Notes: a model not told the origin generated them from the sequence alone. Counted from the stretch's first letter, positions 1 through 11,248 are shown. The stretch: DNA of 64,000 nt from Gambelia wislizenii (GCA_030847615.1 JAUMIR010000002.1:237665809-237729808), one strand, 5' to 3'. Made by a program: numbers and translations.

Positions 1-551
1 TTACTGGAGAAAATGGATAATATCTCATAAGTCAAATTCCTATGCTCTCCTCTGAAGAGGATTAGTCCAAGATATTTTGCTTCTTCAGCTGAAGGGCAAA
101 ATGATTCTCTTTCATACACACCCATTCCATGTACAGAAGCTGATTGCTAGACTGTCAGCTGAATCTTACTCTAATAAAAGGAATGAGAAACTGTAATCCA
201 CCATATCTAAGGCAACAGATTAGGGGTCCCATGACAGGCTGTGTGGGATTCACAACTCTGTCCTTCAAAAGAGGGGAATAGCCAGTGAGGAACAGCTGTT
301 ATTACTGGACATCTGCTGCCTCAGTCATTTGCTTCACTCTGCCTCATGTCAGAACTGGTCCTGCTTCCTATTTTGAAGATCCAGTCATTAGAAATCCCCC
401 TCCCTCCTTCCCTTTCACAATTCACAGGTAATGCACACTGTCCTTTCAGCACTCAAGCCCTGCCCTAATTAACATGACTACAGGGATGTTCACATTACAC
501 GCTCCTGCACCCCCAATAATGTATGGAAATGTATTACGGAGAGCACGGGCC
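1..551. other. No recognisable feature
   Basis: AT-balanced sequence without an open frame of note, without repeat hallmarks and without a familiar SINE or LINE motif. It reads like single-copy intergenic or intronic DNA. Confidence 0.4.
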
Positions 552-764
552 AAATCCACACTACACAAATAAGCCAGTTTGAAACTGGATTATTTGCCAT
601 GGCTCCTTCCTATGGGATCCTGGGATTTGTAGTTTTACAAGGTCTTTAGACCTCCCTGCCAAAGAATGCTGTTGCCTCCCCAAACTACAAATCCCAGGAT
701 TCCATAGGCAGGAGGCATGGCAAATAATCCAGTTTCAAAATGGATTATTTATGTAGTGTGGATT
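552..764. mobile_element. Palindromic MITE (hAT-like), copy 1
   Basis: The ends are near-perfect inverted repeats: 'aatccacactacacaaat' at the left and its complement with 'atgtagtgtggatt' at the right. The arms continue inward through 'ggatcctgggatttgtag' and its complement, so the whole element can fold back. A second copy lies at 17355-17559, which shows it is an interspersed family. The hAT assignment is inference from the ends and fold-back form; no transposase is present. Confidence 0.7.
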
Positions 765-1500
765 CATGTGGGCTAGCCCCTTACCCCTATGCCAGCATGC
801 TTGGTGCACATCCCCCATGTGAAAGGGTGGGATCTTGGTGCAATTAGGATCCTTCTTTGTGGGGTGGATAGGTTGATATCTGATGTGCGCATGGAGCACA
901 TTCTGCTAAGCACCAAAAATTGGGCTGGGGGTGCTAGCCTGCTTGGTCCTCTGGCCTCCCCTTGTATGGGCTTTAAACACATGAGAGATGGGCCCACTCC
1001 CCAATACTTTCTCTCTTTTCCCTGATGCTGATGTAGCTTTTTACTTAGAGAAAGAGACAAATGATTTTTCAGAGTGAGAGGTTACTGTGAAATGGACGTT
1101 CTTGCTCATAGCATGCATACTACTCTGAATCTTGTAAACAGAGTCTGCAGATTTTTGCAATGCCTTTTTGGTTATAGGTACTCATCATTAAAGCCAGAGA
1201 AAGACAGGAGTGTCTGTAGAATATACTGACAGTGAAACAATTCCTCTGCCATAGCTCTTTTTATAAAAAAGGTTGTATGTCTACTGCCTGCCCTGTCAAA
1301 GCAAGTCTAGGAACAAGACTTGAGAGGCAGTAAGATGGGACTACCCCTCCTTGCTTTATGTGTGTGTTGGGGGGGGGCATTCACCAACCAGATTCCCCCA
1401 GGGGCTGAAGATCTGAGGAAACTCCTAGCCAGAACAGGCGCTTCTCCTTCAAAGGAGAAGCAAAATAAACTGTGGAATGAGTTCCATGTGTAGAGGTGCC
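765..1500. other. No recognisable feature
   Basis: No coding signature or known repeat motif seen. A short G-tract lies near 1371. Open frames here on the minus strand have no recognisable protein content. Confidence 0.4.
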
Positions 1501-1537
1501 TCTGTGTTTGTGTGTGTGTGTCTGTGTGTGTGTGTGC
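1501..1537. repeat. (TG)n microsatellite
   Basis: Two short TG runs separated by a single interruption. Simple sequence, probably polymorphic. Confidence 0.9.
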
Positions 1538-1846
1538 AGTTGCAGTAAAAGGAGGTTGGCGGTGTGGAGCAGGGAAAGCTCTTTGGGACAGGCAGACAGA
1601 AGCATGGAAGCCACAGTGATTTGGACAAGGGTGGTCCCACCCAAAAATCAGGGAAGGAAAACATGGCAGAAAAGGAGAACAAGGGAGGCTTAGTGCACAA
1701 AAGAACCAGAGTGAGGAGAGAGAATATTTGATATAGGGAGGTGGGCAGTGACCAGAAACTAAGTTTTAATAAACACAGTAAGGAACTGAGATCCAGAAAT
1801 CCAGATTCTACTACAGAAGAGAAATGTGTCAAGTATGTAAAGGAAC

Positions 1847-2008
1847 CTGTGGCCCTCCAAGATTTTTTGCAGGAACTTGTGCCTCTGCAACTTCCTGTAC
1901 CCTTCAACAATGGCTATGCTCACTTCCAGCACCCCTTGCCAATGGGTAGGACTGCTAGGAATTGTGGTCCAACAACATTTGAAGGGATCTTTGTTCCTCA
2001 TCCCTGAC
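1847..2008. mobile_element. Palindromic MITE, 'ggccctccagatgttgttgg' family, old copy
   Basis: Left arm 'ctgtggccctccaagat' and right arm 'gtccaacaacatttgaag' are degenerate inverted repeats, ending in 'ttcctcatccctg'. The same arms occur at 23104-23246, 32925-33063 and in fragments near 11740-11830, 16720-16800 and 57990-58110. This is a widespread fold-back family in the window; divergence of the arms suggests age. Confidence 0.55.
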
Positions 2009-2612
2009 ATATAGATGGTGGATATAGGAAAGCCATGACTCCTGCCTAAACTGAATAGCACAGGTGGGCAATCCCATCATTTTCCCCCAAACATGAATCG
2101 TGTCACAAAAGTAATTAGCAATATAATTAATGAATATCATATAATTCAAGCCAGGCATTTCCAAAGTTGTAATCCACACCCCCCCCCCCAAATAACGAGG
2201 TAGGTAGATAAACAGACAGACACATTTTTTAATGTAAAGAAGGATGGGAGCAGTGGTCAATTAAAACCAAAATGTGCCAGTAATCCAAACATATCTGCTC
2301 CCATATAGTGTGGGCCTCTCCAAAGATATTTCTTTTCTGTAATGTTCTCATTCTTTGGAACTGCCTTTTGGTGCACCTGCCAAGGCTGACCACCACTGAT
2401 GTGCAGCAAAATGTGCTTGCTGGGGAAAAGTTGTGCAGGCAGACACAAGTTAAAGGAGAGTGGTGGTGAGTGGGACAAGATGGGAACAGGATCCTCGTCT
2501 CCACAGGTTTCTATCATATTAACACTATACTTCCATCTTTTCTTCTGACACATGTTTTCACTGTGTGAAAGTGATGTAGCAGCTGACCATTCCTGGCAGT
2601 ACCATTTTATGG
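2009..2612. other. No recognisable feature
   Basis: Contains a C-tract near 2179. No gene or clear repeat recognised. Confidence 0.35.
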
Positions 2613-3190
2613 GGAGGGACTGTAGTTCAGTGCCAGAGTAGCTCAGTAGTTCTTAACCTTTTCTTTACCAGGGACTCCCTTTAAATATCTTTTGTTGCCA
2701 TGGACCCCCCAAGACTTAACTCAAGATTTAAAACAACAACAAGAAGAAAAGCACAATTATACCATCCATTAAACCTTCCCTCAGAGGCACTGGTGGGGGT
2801 GAATGAAAGACTTTTCTTCTGCTTCTTCCTGTAAGTTTGTGAATGGCAGTGCGCAGACCAAGTGAGCCAGCCAGCCAGCCTTTGCTTTGGCTTCTGTCAC
2901 ATGGCCACTCCACTGCAGGGAGGAGGTGGGCCAAGCAACTTTCAAGCCTTTGCGGACCCCCTGTGAGGACATCACAGACCTCTCAGGGACCTTGGAACCA
3001 AGGTTAAGAATCACTGGAGTAGCTCATACTTTGCATGCAGACAGTCCCAAATTCAATATCTGGCATGTAGGACTAGGAAAGCATCCTACCTGGGATCCTG
3101 GAGAGCAGCTCCCAGTCAGTGTCAACCATACTAGAGTATGTGGGCCAATGGTCTGACTTGCTTTAAGGCAGCTGCCTATGTACAGTACTT
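2613..3190 (+). mobile_element. tRNA-derived SINE, split by a hAT-like element
   Basis: The SINE begins at about 2613 with an A-box-like 'ctgtagttcagtgccagagt', is broken at 2643, and resumes at 3017 with 'catactttgcatgcagac', a B-box-like 'ccaaattcaatat' and the tail 'ggtctgacttgctttaaggc'. This matches a reptile SINE type that also occurs at 36445-36645. The break is the hAT-like element at 2644-3016, and 'gagtagct' is duplicated on both sides of it. Joining across the duplication restores the usual SINE order. Confidence 0.8.
2644..3016. mobile_element. hAT-like non-autonomous element, copy 1
   Basis: Terminal inverted repeats 'cagtagttcttaacctt' and 'aaggttaagaatcactg' flank 373 bp with no transposase. 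An exact 8-bp duplication 'gagtagct' (2636-2643 and 3017-3024) is the hAT hallmark. Related copies lie at 30829-31241 in the opposite orientation and at 47042 onward. The interior has the shared stretch 'cagggaggaggtgggccaag'. Confidence 0.88.
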
Positions 3191-3472
3191 GTTAGAGAGA
3201 GTTTTTAACAAATCCTTTGACTTTTACACATTAGGATGGAACAGTTCAGTTCTCCAGAGTCATGATTTCCCCCCTAGAATCCACATAGAACTCCCAAATC
3301 TCAACAGCTTCTTAGGTGCTTTTTTAAAACAAACAAACAAACAAAAAAATGCAGGCAGGACAAAATGAAAAAGATGTCCTCACAAATCTATTGGGGGGCT
3401 TTGTCATTGTTTTTTTCTCAGCCAATGTAACATATTAGGACCCAACTGTGCCCTGCGTTTTTTCCCCAAACC
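3191..3472. other. No recognisable feature
   Basis: Short A-rich tract (caaa)n near 3330; otherwise nothing recognised. Confidence 0.35.
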
Positions 3473-4684
3473 ATGGGGTTGTTTACACAGAAAAAAAAAA
3501 ATCCTCAACTAATTCGTCCAGAATCCTAATAGTTCCCACACATTTTGGGTCAAAGTCGCTCTATTCAGAAGGAGGGGGGCAAAAATACCCGTACATAGAG
3601 GGGTAACAGCTTTTGCTAGTTTTTCTGACTTTTTTCCCCCAAAGAAGTGATATATTTACAAAAAATGCACACAAAAGGACAGGTGAACACCAAATTCGAA
3701 AGCTGCCATGTAAACTATCAATGCGCAAAAGGGCAAAATTTGCAGCAACAAGAAGGAAGAGTTTGACTGTGGGAGGGAAGGGGCACGGCCACCTCGCCGC
3801 AGGGTCTTGCCCTTCCTCACTGTGCTGTGGACTCCCCTGCAACTTCACCATCTTTACGGAGGGCTCTGTCGCCTCCCCTGGGCCCTTGTCAGACTCTACC
3901 GCGCCCTTGCCATCTTTGCAGAGGGCTGTGTTGCCTCCCCTGCACCCTTGCCATCTTTGGGGCGTGCGGTGCCCCTGCCAACCTTGGCCCGCGAAGCTGA
4001 TTGATGGTCCCTTTGCGCCCCACTGGGAGGCCCAACGACAGCCTCATGAGTGGTGCAGCACTGTTGTTGTTTTGGGACCGCGGCCGGTCGCCCCCGTGCC
4101 ACAGACACTGACCCTGGAGGCCCCGGGAGTGGTGTGGCTTTGTGAACCGCTGCGCCGCTCCCAAGGCCTCTAGAGTATCTGCAGCGCAGGGGTGGGCAGT
4201 CGGGGCCCAACGACAACAACATTGCTGCACCACTCACGAGGCTGTCGTTGGGCCTCCCAGCAGGGCACAAAGGGACCACTGATCGACCATGCAGGCCAAG
4301 GTTGACAGGGGCATTGTGTGGCCTGAAGATGGCACGGGCGTGAGAGAGGCAACACAGCCCTCCGTGAAGATGGCAAGGATGCGGGGGAGGTGACACAGCC
4401 CTCCTTGCGGCTCGGGAAGGGTGCGCGAAGGAAAGCACGGGCCCCAACGCGATCTTCCTCCAGCGGGAGTGCGGGGGAGGCTACACAAGTCTCCGCGTGA
4501 TCAGGCAGGCAGGGGCCTTGGGAGCGGCATGGCTGTGTGAATGGCAAAATCACAACTTCTTCATTACAACCACTTTAGAAGAAAATCGTGGGAACAAATG
4601 GCCACTGGTGCGAAAGGGAGGTAAGGCAATACAGTATTTTCCGCACTTAATTCTCCTGTGTAACTGAACCCCATGAAAGCAGAA
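3473..4684. mobile_element. GC-rich fold-back (long inverted repeat) element
   Basis: The outer ends 'atggggttgtttacacag' and 'ctgtgtaactgaacccca' (read as complements) form terminal inverted repeats. Inside, the left arm with 'gaggcccaacgacagcctc' near 4029 pairs with 'gaggctgtcgttgggcctc' near 4239; the match extends for several tens of bases on each side. The left arm also holds about 60-bp repeats of 'cttgccatcttt' plus 'ggctgtgttgcctcccctgc'. Frames of up to 186 codons inside it are by-products of GC-rich repetition. No transposase is seen. Confidence 0.72.
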
Positions 4685-4912
4685 GTAGAGCAGAAGTGAT
4701 GTACTCTGTTTATTAATAGATTGGCCCCATTTGGGGTGGGAGGGGGCAGGATATTAGAATTCTCATTGGAGTCAGGAAATACACATTAAACCCCCAGGTC
4801 TAACCTAGGCTCCAGCTCAATGCATTTGTATTCTCATTGGTGTCAGAAAACGCTCCACGACTCAATGTCATTTCTTTAATCCTGGTGCATGAACTTTATT
4901 TGGGGCTGTAGT

Positions 4913-4913
<1 letters not shown>
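4685..4913. other. No recognisable feature
   Basis: Nothing recognised. Confidence 0.35.
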
Positions 4914-4950
<37 letters not shown>

Positions 4951-4980
4951 ACTCACTCGCACACACACACACACACACAC
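4914..4980. repeat. (TC)n(AC)n compound microsatellite
   Basis: A long TC run passes through 'actcactcactcgc' into a CA run. The same compound type recurs at 9295-9360 and 19725-19800. Confidence 0.95.
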
Positions 4981-5907
4981 TAATTTAGTAATGCTTAAAC
5001 ACCATTTTCATATTTAACTCTCTTTCAGATGGATAAAAAACATACTTAGTCACTTCTAGCGTATTTTTTTAGTCAATGGGAATTCCAAAATATTGCAGGG
5101 TATAAAATTCACCTTGTATATAAGAGCATTTTGGAGTGCAGAATCAAGTGTATTCCAAAATGCCAAAGTGCCCATAGCCAGAAAACACATATTCACATGA
5201 GTGTGTGTGTGGGTTTCATAGGGTTTTCTTAGGCAAGACAGACTCCCTTCAGAGAATATGATTCTTTAGCACTGCAGCACACACCTTTTCACCCCATATT
5301 TCATTGTTTTAGTTGGCATACATTTCTGTACTAAACTTTTATCTCTGAACTCAACTAGCTGTCTATCAACAGTTAGGTCCATGACTACTGGAAAGTGAAA
5401 GATCCACGTTCAAAGTTGCTTTGCAAACATGGCCCAGATGTCCCAAAACATATTTCTTGTTGTCAAAATTTAAAATCTCTTCAGCTTCATTGTTGCTCTG
5501 AAGTCACAGCACCCCTCTGATGGTGTCAACTGATGTGGTCCACATCCTGAATGATGCCACCCCAGCGTTCTGAGACTGAATTCCACATTTCCTCCAGGGC
5601 TTCAAGTTGTCCATGATATAGCCTTCCCAAGAGCAGTTGAACAATATATGCCTTCAGCTTAGTAAAGTCAAGGGGCTTCCACACTTTGGCTTTTGATAGG
5701 TTTCATCTTGTTCTGTGTTATGCATATAGCTGATACGTCTCTGCTTGCTTCATGGATTTATGTGGTAAGGAATGCTTTCCGTAAGGAGCAGTTCATATTT
5801 TTCTAACACTGCTTCTTTGTTTGCATCCTTCCTTAGCCCCAAGTATTCTTAACTTATGCATCTGGCTGTTCTATGGTGAATTGTCTGTGGATAACTGCAC
5901 CAGGAGT
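4981..5907. other. Mostly unassigned; possible hAT remnant near 5505-5575
   Basis: The stretch 'cccctctgatggtgtcaac' followed by 'tgtggtcca' resembles the right end of the hAT-like element at 19801-20386. Otherwise nothing is recognised. Confidence 0.3.
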
Positions 5908-6072
5908 CCTTTCACACTACTCAGAATCCTAGGAGTGACAGTTGAAAGAGGGACCTATAGAATTCTCAGCCAGGAAGCTCCTCTGGTACCTCTGACCAAA
6001 CTACAAACTCTAGGATCCCAGAGGAGGCAGCCAGGTAGAATCAAAGTACTATAACTGGGTAATGTGAAAGGG
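5908..6072. mobile_element. Palindromic MITE ('tttcacactact' ends)
   Basis: Inverted ends 'ctttcacactac' and 'taatgtgaaag' flank arms built on 'agaattctcagcc' and 'aaactacaaactctaggatcc'. Same general family as 38690-38908 and 35429-36084. Confidence 0.6.
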
Positions 6073-6287
6073 CCCCAGCTCTTTCCACCCCTGTCATGAC
6101 ATCACTTCCAATATTTGCTCCTTTCTGGACAGGGCCCATCTCTTCATGTCTAGCTGGAATCATTTCCAGAGGCTGTGCATGGTGCAATCATGCTTATACT
6201 TTACAGGGGCTCTGAGGAAGCATTTTCTTCAGGTTCTTCTCACCTGGCCTTACACCCCCTCCATGTAATATTTCATAATTGGCAATA

Positions 6288-6557
6288 CAGCAGGACCCCT
6301 GTATCCACTGATTCATTATCCACTGGTTCAGTTATCCACAGGACACAAAACAGCACAGCTACCATAGAGTCTTCCTAGAAAATGGCATCCTCTCTAGATG
6401 TTTTCTAGGTCCTCCAAAGCAACTCTATGGTATTTTAAACTGGCAGACCCATTATTTTCAATGGTGTTCACTGTTATCCATGGTTTTCAGTATCCACGCC
6501 GCTGCTGCCACCAGCACGCCGGAACCAATCCCACACGAATACGGGTTTCCTATTGTA
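6288..6557 (+). mobile_element. Tigger/pogo-like non-autonomous element, 'cagtaggacccc' family
   Basis: Begins 'cagcaggacccctgtatcca', ends with the complement '..tttcctattg', flanked by TA on both sides. Interior holds 'ctaccatagagtcttccta' and 'ctaggtcctcc', shared by copies at 19899-20151, 48326-48561, 49649-49915 and 55020-55168. TA duplication and these ends fit Tc1-mariner/pogo elements; no transposase remains. Confidence 0.8.
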
Positions 6558-6975
6558 ATCAGAGACTTCACAAGGTCTAGTAGACCAGGGTGGACCAAAA
6601 GTGAGGTGAGATGGAGGTCAACAGGACCTAAATGAAGGTGTCATGGAAAACTACTAACAGACATGCCCAAGATAGGATTGAGCAAAACCCCTAGTAAACA
6701 ACACCATCACAGAGGTATATGCTAATCCCTTCTTGGAAGCATTAGTGATGAGTCATCTATCACAAACAAACAAGTGACCGAAGCACCTATTATCCCCAGA
6801 AAGCCTTTCCTCACACCTTTCATATCATACAATGCAGAAGTTGTCATAAACCCATCAATTCTAATATCTCAGCCATTAACGACAATTAGCAAAGTCATGG
6901 TTTCCTTTGTTTAATGGTGGGAAACCCATGTAAGCTTTGTTTCAAAGCTCAAATGCCCCTTCAGGATATGAAATA

Positions 6976-6988
6976 TAGTATAAATATT
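6976..6988 (+). promoter_or_regulatory. TATA-like box of LTR copy 1
   Basis: 'tagtataaatatt', about 225 bp upstream of the AATAAA signal. In the second LTR copy 'ggtataaaaatc' lies at 19071-19082 on the minus strand, which supports a real promoter element of the ancestral LTR. Confidence 0.5.
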
Positions 6989-7209
6989 AGCCCCAAACAA
7001 TAGCAAAGTGTGCCCAGTGTGCCCAGTGCCACACCATCACTCTGCCAGATTGCTGTGTCACCCTCAGATCCAAGTCTGAGTCTTCTCTGCTGCACAAAAC
7101 TCTGCTCTTCAGGACTGGTAATTATTGCCCATACTCCCCAAATCTATTCCTCTATCCAACCTTAACTCTTGTATAGTTCTTGTGTGCGCGAATGCTTCTG
7201 TGTTTTTCC

Positions 7210-7215
7210 AATAAA
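7210..7215 (+). promoter_or_regulatory. Polyadenylation signal of LTR copy 1
   Basis: AATAAA inside 'ttccaataaaaacc'. The aligned position of the second copy has lost it. Confidence 0.5.
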
Positions 7216-7337
7216 AACCATTTTATTTCACTCAAGAGTCTCTGTAGTTAGTACTGGTATACATAGATGCAAAGTTCCCACAAGTTACCTCTCGCAGCTA
7301 TTCATTTGAGCTATTATAATTCCCCCAATTAATAACA

Positions 7338-7872
7338 TTAGTTTGGCATCACTAGTGGTTTCCCCATGGACTCCCACCAATTTGAGTAACATTCTGAGCA
7401 GTTTCCAGCAGGTAAACTAATCTCTTCATCTTCAGATGTGCTATGATCGTACTCAAAAAGAGTAATTTCAGTGTTTACTCAGAAGTACATTTTTATCTCA
7501 TTGTACTTCCAGTCTGCAGAACATGAAACATGAAAGCAGCTATGACCATGCATTTTACTGATCTGTTACTTTCCCCCTTCCCTGTGTTTATCAGTGGCAA
7601 CATACTTCCTTCTTTCTCTCCACCTCCCTCTCTGTCTTACATACATCACATTTTTTCTCTGCTAAAACAAGGCAAGTGGCTGAAACTCAGGGATACTTTT
7701 TACAAGTCTTCAGGTGACAATATCATAAAATACTCCACCTTGTAGGTCTAGCTTCCTGTGAAATTGACCACAAAACGTGACTCTGGGGGACTAAAATATT
7801 ATATTCGGCTAAGCACTCTTACCTCATAATCTTATTTTCTCTAAAACACTTTGAAATGTAGCCCTAGTACCA
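7338..7872. other. LTR element leader remnant, then unassigned
   Basis: The first 40 or so bases ('tttggcatcactagtgg', 7342-7358) align with 'ctggcattgtgggtgg' beside LTR copy 2 on the minus strand, so both copies retain a little internal sequence. Past about 7400 nothing is recognised. Confidence 0.4.
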
Positions 7873-7873
7873 C

Positions 7874-8107
7874 TGGAGAAGCCAGTGTGGTACAGTGGTT
7901 TGAGTATTGGACTAGGACTCTGGGAGATCAGCATTCAAATTTCCATCCAGCCACGGAAACCAATGGGCAAGTCACACTCTCTCAGCCACTGAGGAAGGTA
8001 ATGGCAAAACCCACTCTGAAGAAATCTTGCCAGGAAAACTCCATGGTGGGGCTGCCTCAGGGTTACCATAAACTGGAAACAACTCAAAGTCTCACAACAG
8101 CACAGCA
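7874..8107 (+). mobile_element. tRNA-derived SINE with 'gttgccataa' tail
   Basis: Head 'gccagtgtggtacagtggtt' with 'attggactaggactctggg' and a B-box-like 'gcattcaaattt' is tRNA-like. The body 'caagtcacactctctcagcc' and the tail 'ggttaccataaactgg' then 'acaactcaaagt' repeat in copies at 22071, 24023, 33119, 35266, 38485, 43591, 46691 and 62592. RNA polymerase III boxes are implied by the tRNA head. Confidence 0.85.
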
Positions 8108-9293
8108 CACTTTGGCCTCTCCAAGAAGGACTGGTGCCACTACCATCCCAGAGAGGCAGCCCAGAAGGATACCATGGTGGATGGTGTTGAAAACAACCAA
8201 GAAGCAACAGGGACACAGTCTCCCTTTCTAGCTCTCAGTGTCGGTCATCCACCAAGGTATCAAAGTTGTTTCCCTCCCATAACCAGGCTTGAAGCCAGAC
8301 TGAAATGGATCTAGATTAGTTAACTAAACATTCCTTAATTGGTTGGTCAACAACACTACATTTGATCTATGTCCCCTATTTAAAGAACTAATTAATGTAA
8401 TTCAGAATACCACATCCCTGGGTTGCTACTTGATCATCCTTGCAATATGTTGAAATATCCTAAAATAAGGCCTACAGCAATTCCAAACTCCTTGTCTTAA
8501 GGGCTAATAGGAGAATTTCCTCTCAGTGAAAACACTAGGTTCAGAGGAGGGATTTTGCTTAGGATCTCAGTTGGGAAGGAAAGGGCTAAACCCTCAATTC
8601 CCCAAGCCATCACCTGGTTCAATTTGCATTTTAAAAAAGCAAACCCTACTCTTTAAATGCAAATGTCCAATTAAGTGAAGGAAAATTGAGGACATGGCTT
8701 GGAGGGCAAAATACCTTTTTGGACTGACTGCCAGAATCTTCCAGTCAACATGGCTAGGGGATTCTGGGAGCTGTAGAAAAAAACAACCCAGTAAGAGTTC
8801 CTAATTCTGATGTGTCAGGACTATTCAGCTCCCTGAGGTGGGGTGTGTAAGGTGCATGCTGCCTCCATCTTGTTCAACCCAGTGCATATTATTCTGTCTT
8901 TCTGACTGTCTGTCCTCATACACACTTCTTGTGCTCTGTCTCTCTCCCCCTCTCCCCACCCCTCTCTGCAAAAGACTGCAATCCCTCATCGTCCAAGGAG
9001 CCTCTCTCAGCCCCGGATGTTTCCCTTGTGGTCAGAGGCCCTGAAATAAGCTTCTCTAATGGGTGTGTGGGCTGTGGCTGCCGCTCACTCCACCCGAAGC
9101 CCAGCTTGCCTTTGCCAGCTGCCACTGGGCTCCAGACAGCTCAGCAGCAGAAGGGATAGGGGATGCCACAAGCATGTGGAACCTACCTCCCATCGCTTTT
9201 CCTGCTGGAGCAAGGACAGAAATACCCAGGAGTGGGGTGGGGGGAGGAGAAGAGAAGGAAGAAGAATGTTTTGCTCACAAAGGGTTTCCTGCA

Positions 9294-9294
<1 letters not shown>
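8108..9294. other. No recognisable gene
   Basis: A pyrimidine-rich stretch lies at 8930-8970. The piece 'ggattctgggagctgtag' near 8759 is a common MITE-arm fragment. No coding sequence recognised. Confidence 0.35.
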
Positions 9295-9332
<38 letters not shown>

Positions 9333-9366
9333 ACACACACACACACACACACACGCATGCATGCAT
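9295..9366. repeat. (TC)n(AC)n(ATGC)n compound microsatellite
   Basis: TC run, then CA run, then 'gcatgcatgcatg'. Open frames across it are low-complexity artefacts. Confidence 0.95.
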
Positions 9367-11132
9367 GTAAAAGCATGGGCATACATACAGAGAGAGTTAG
9401 ATGGATTCCAGAGGTTCACCCACACCCTTGGGCCAGTGCATACGTTTTAAACAGAGGTGTGCTAGAGCATAGATTCACCCTCTGATCTCTCTCTCTCTGT
9501 GGTCAACAGTTCCTTTCAACCCATGTCTACAAACAGCATGTAGGAAGAGGTTGTTTTTTAAGCCCTTCCAGTTAGAAATGTGAAGAGACGCCCCTCCCCC
9601 CGTTCTCTTACATCTAAACCCACCAGTCTACCTTCTGCACACCTTACACCCCCCCTCAGATTTGTTTACCAACCTGTGGGGAATATTTGTAGCTCTTGGA
9701 AGACTTCTAGTGGTATGAGATTATGCCATTACTGACTGCCACTGTGCTGTAGTTTAAAATCATTTTACCTTTTTTTAAAAAGTGTAAAAATTACTGATGC
9801 AAAATGGATGCATGTTACAATGTATAGACCCAGAAGAATTGACTGAAGTTGGCACATGTGCTTTTCAAATTGTGTGGAAACAGTTTATGCCATGATTCTT
9901 CCCCCTTTGGCCCTTGGTGGGTTGAATGGGTTTAGGTAGTCAATCAGGAGGGCTGGGGTACTGCCACAAACTCAGGCGTTGGGGCTGAGGGCCTGGGGCC
10001 TAGCCACTTGACCACAGTGTGCTTTTTGTTTGCTTTGTACTGCATCCCCCCCCCTTTTTTTTGCCTCGCCCATGGCATATCCGCAGATGGTTTGGCTGGA
10101 GTTGGCTCGGACCTTTCTCCAAAACCTCTGGCTCAACTCCCTCTTTAATTAACAGACAGAGCACTGTTGCTTTTTAAAAAAAGCATTCCTTTTTTTATAT
10201 ACCTCTTTATTCTCCCATGTAACCTCTGAAAATAAAAGTAGAAACTCAAGGCAACTGATATGGCCTGAGAACAGCTCTCTTTCTGTAGCCATCCATCCAA
10301 CTACAGTCTTGGATCTTGGGCTTGGACCCAGTGGCCTCGTCTGTCTAAAAGACACACACACTGGAACCCTTATGGACCTTCCATTCTGTGCAACTACACA
10401 GACGTTTCATGTGTGTAACCTGATTGCAACATAGGCCAGAATGGGAAGGGGAGGCTGGAGCACTCGTCCGTCACCCACATGAAGAGTCAGATGCAAACAT
10501 GCAAGCTCAATAAACAGCCACCACAGTTGGCCTCGACATGCACTGGCCCATACCCACCCCTGTCACCTACTCCTATTGCTTAACCAAGATGCCTCTTTTC
10601 ATAGGTCACCATGCTTGTCTGTCAGCAGCTCAGAGGCAGCCTCTGAAGTGCTGGAAACTGGGCTTCAGAGCTTTGTGGTTTGCTCCCCTTCCCTGATTCC
10701 CTCTGACCTACTGTCTAATTAGCACCAAGGCCTTGGGCTAAAAATACCTTTTGGGCGGCAGGGCTGGGCAAGCTCTGCTCTGTTCCTTTCTTGTTTTGCA
10801 GGCTGTGTGGTCACCACGGGGAGTGGGTGAGACCCACCCAGCCTCCCCATGCCAGCCTGGCAGATTGCAAATGCTGGCCACAAGACTATGCCGCCAAAGC
10901 TATTTCTGTCCTCCCTGCTTTGACTCTTCTTTTTCTTTTGGTCATCCTTTTGCCTTGGGGGGTACATGGTCTGGGGTTGCAGACTGTAACCTCCATTTCA
11001 GAAAGCACATCTGTGGAGGGTGAAGGACTGTCACAAAAGGAACGGAGTGATCAACTTTGACCAGAGGCATTTTACTTGTGTATTGGCTTCTCTCAAATAC
11101 CTTCCTCCTGTGCTCAAATTAATAGAATGATA
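9367..11132. other. Apparently single-copy sequence
   Basis: No repeat family recognised. The part 10400-10760 has 'gtctaattagcacc' and 'gctaaaaatacc', which resemble homeodomain and MEF2 sites, but this is weak evidence for a regulatory element. Confidence 0.3.
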
Positions 11133-11248
11133 ATAAGAGGCTGGATAGCCATCTGTCGGGTGTGCTTTGATTGTTTATTCCTGCATGACAGGGGGTTGGA
11201 CTGGATGGCCCTTGTGGTCTCTTCCAACTCTACGATTCTATGATTCTA
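11133..11248 (+). mobile_element. CR1 LINE 3' end
   Basis: 'ggttggactggatggccctt', then 'tcttccaactctacgattc' is the typical CR1 3' terminus ending in the short 'attctatgattct' repeat. Only about 115 bp is kept, consistent with 5' truncation. Confidence 0.85.

Larger units (their letters stand above)
6560..7337 (+). mobile_element. LTR of an endogenous LTR retroelement, copy 1
   Basis: Shares ordered blocks with the minus-strand sequence at 18735-19535: 'cccctagtaaacaacacc', 'gaggtatatgctaatccc', and 'gtagttagtactggtatac'. A TATA-like 'tagtataaatatt' (6976-6988) lies upstream of a polyA signal AATAAA (7210-7215), the expected order for U3-R-U5. The left edge abuts the Tigger-like element ending at 6557 and is approximate. 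The presumed LTR end 'aataaca' is followed by a possible primer binding site at 7342. Whether it is ERV or Gypsy-type cannot be told. Confidence 0.65.

Noticed and set aside
1449..1910. 153-codon minus-strand frame
   Set aside because: It crosses a TG microsatellite and a MITE arm; no recognisable domain and no splice context.
3613..4173. 186-codon frame in GC-rich DNA
   Set aside because: It lies within the fold-back element and reflects its GC-rich repeats; the opposite strand is equally open.
7874..7960. tRNA gene
   Set aside because: A/B-box-like sequence is present, but it continues into a SINE body and tail repeated at many places, so it is a SINE head.
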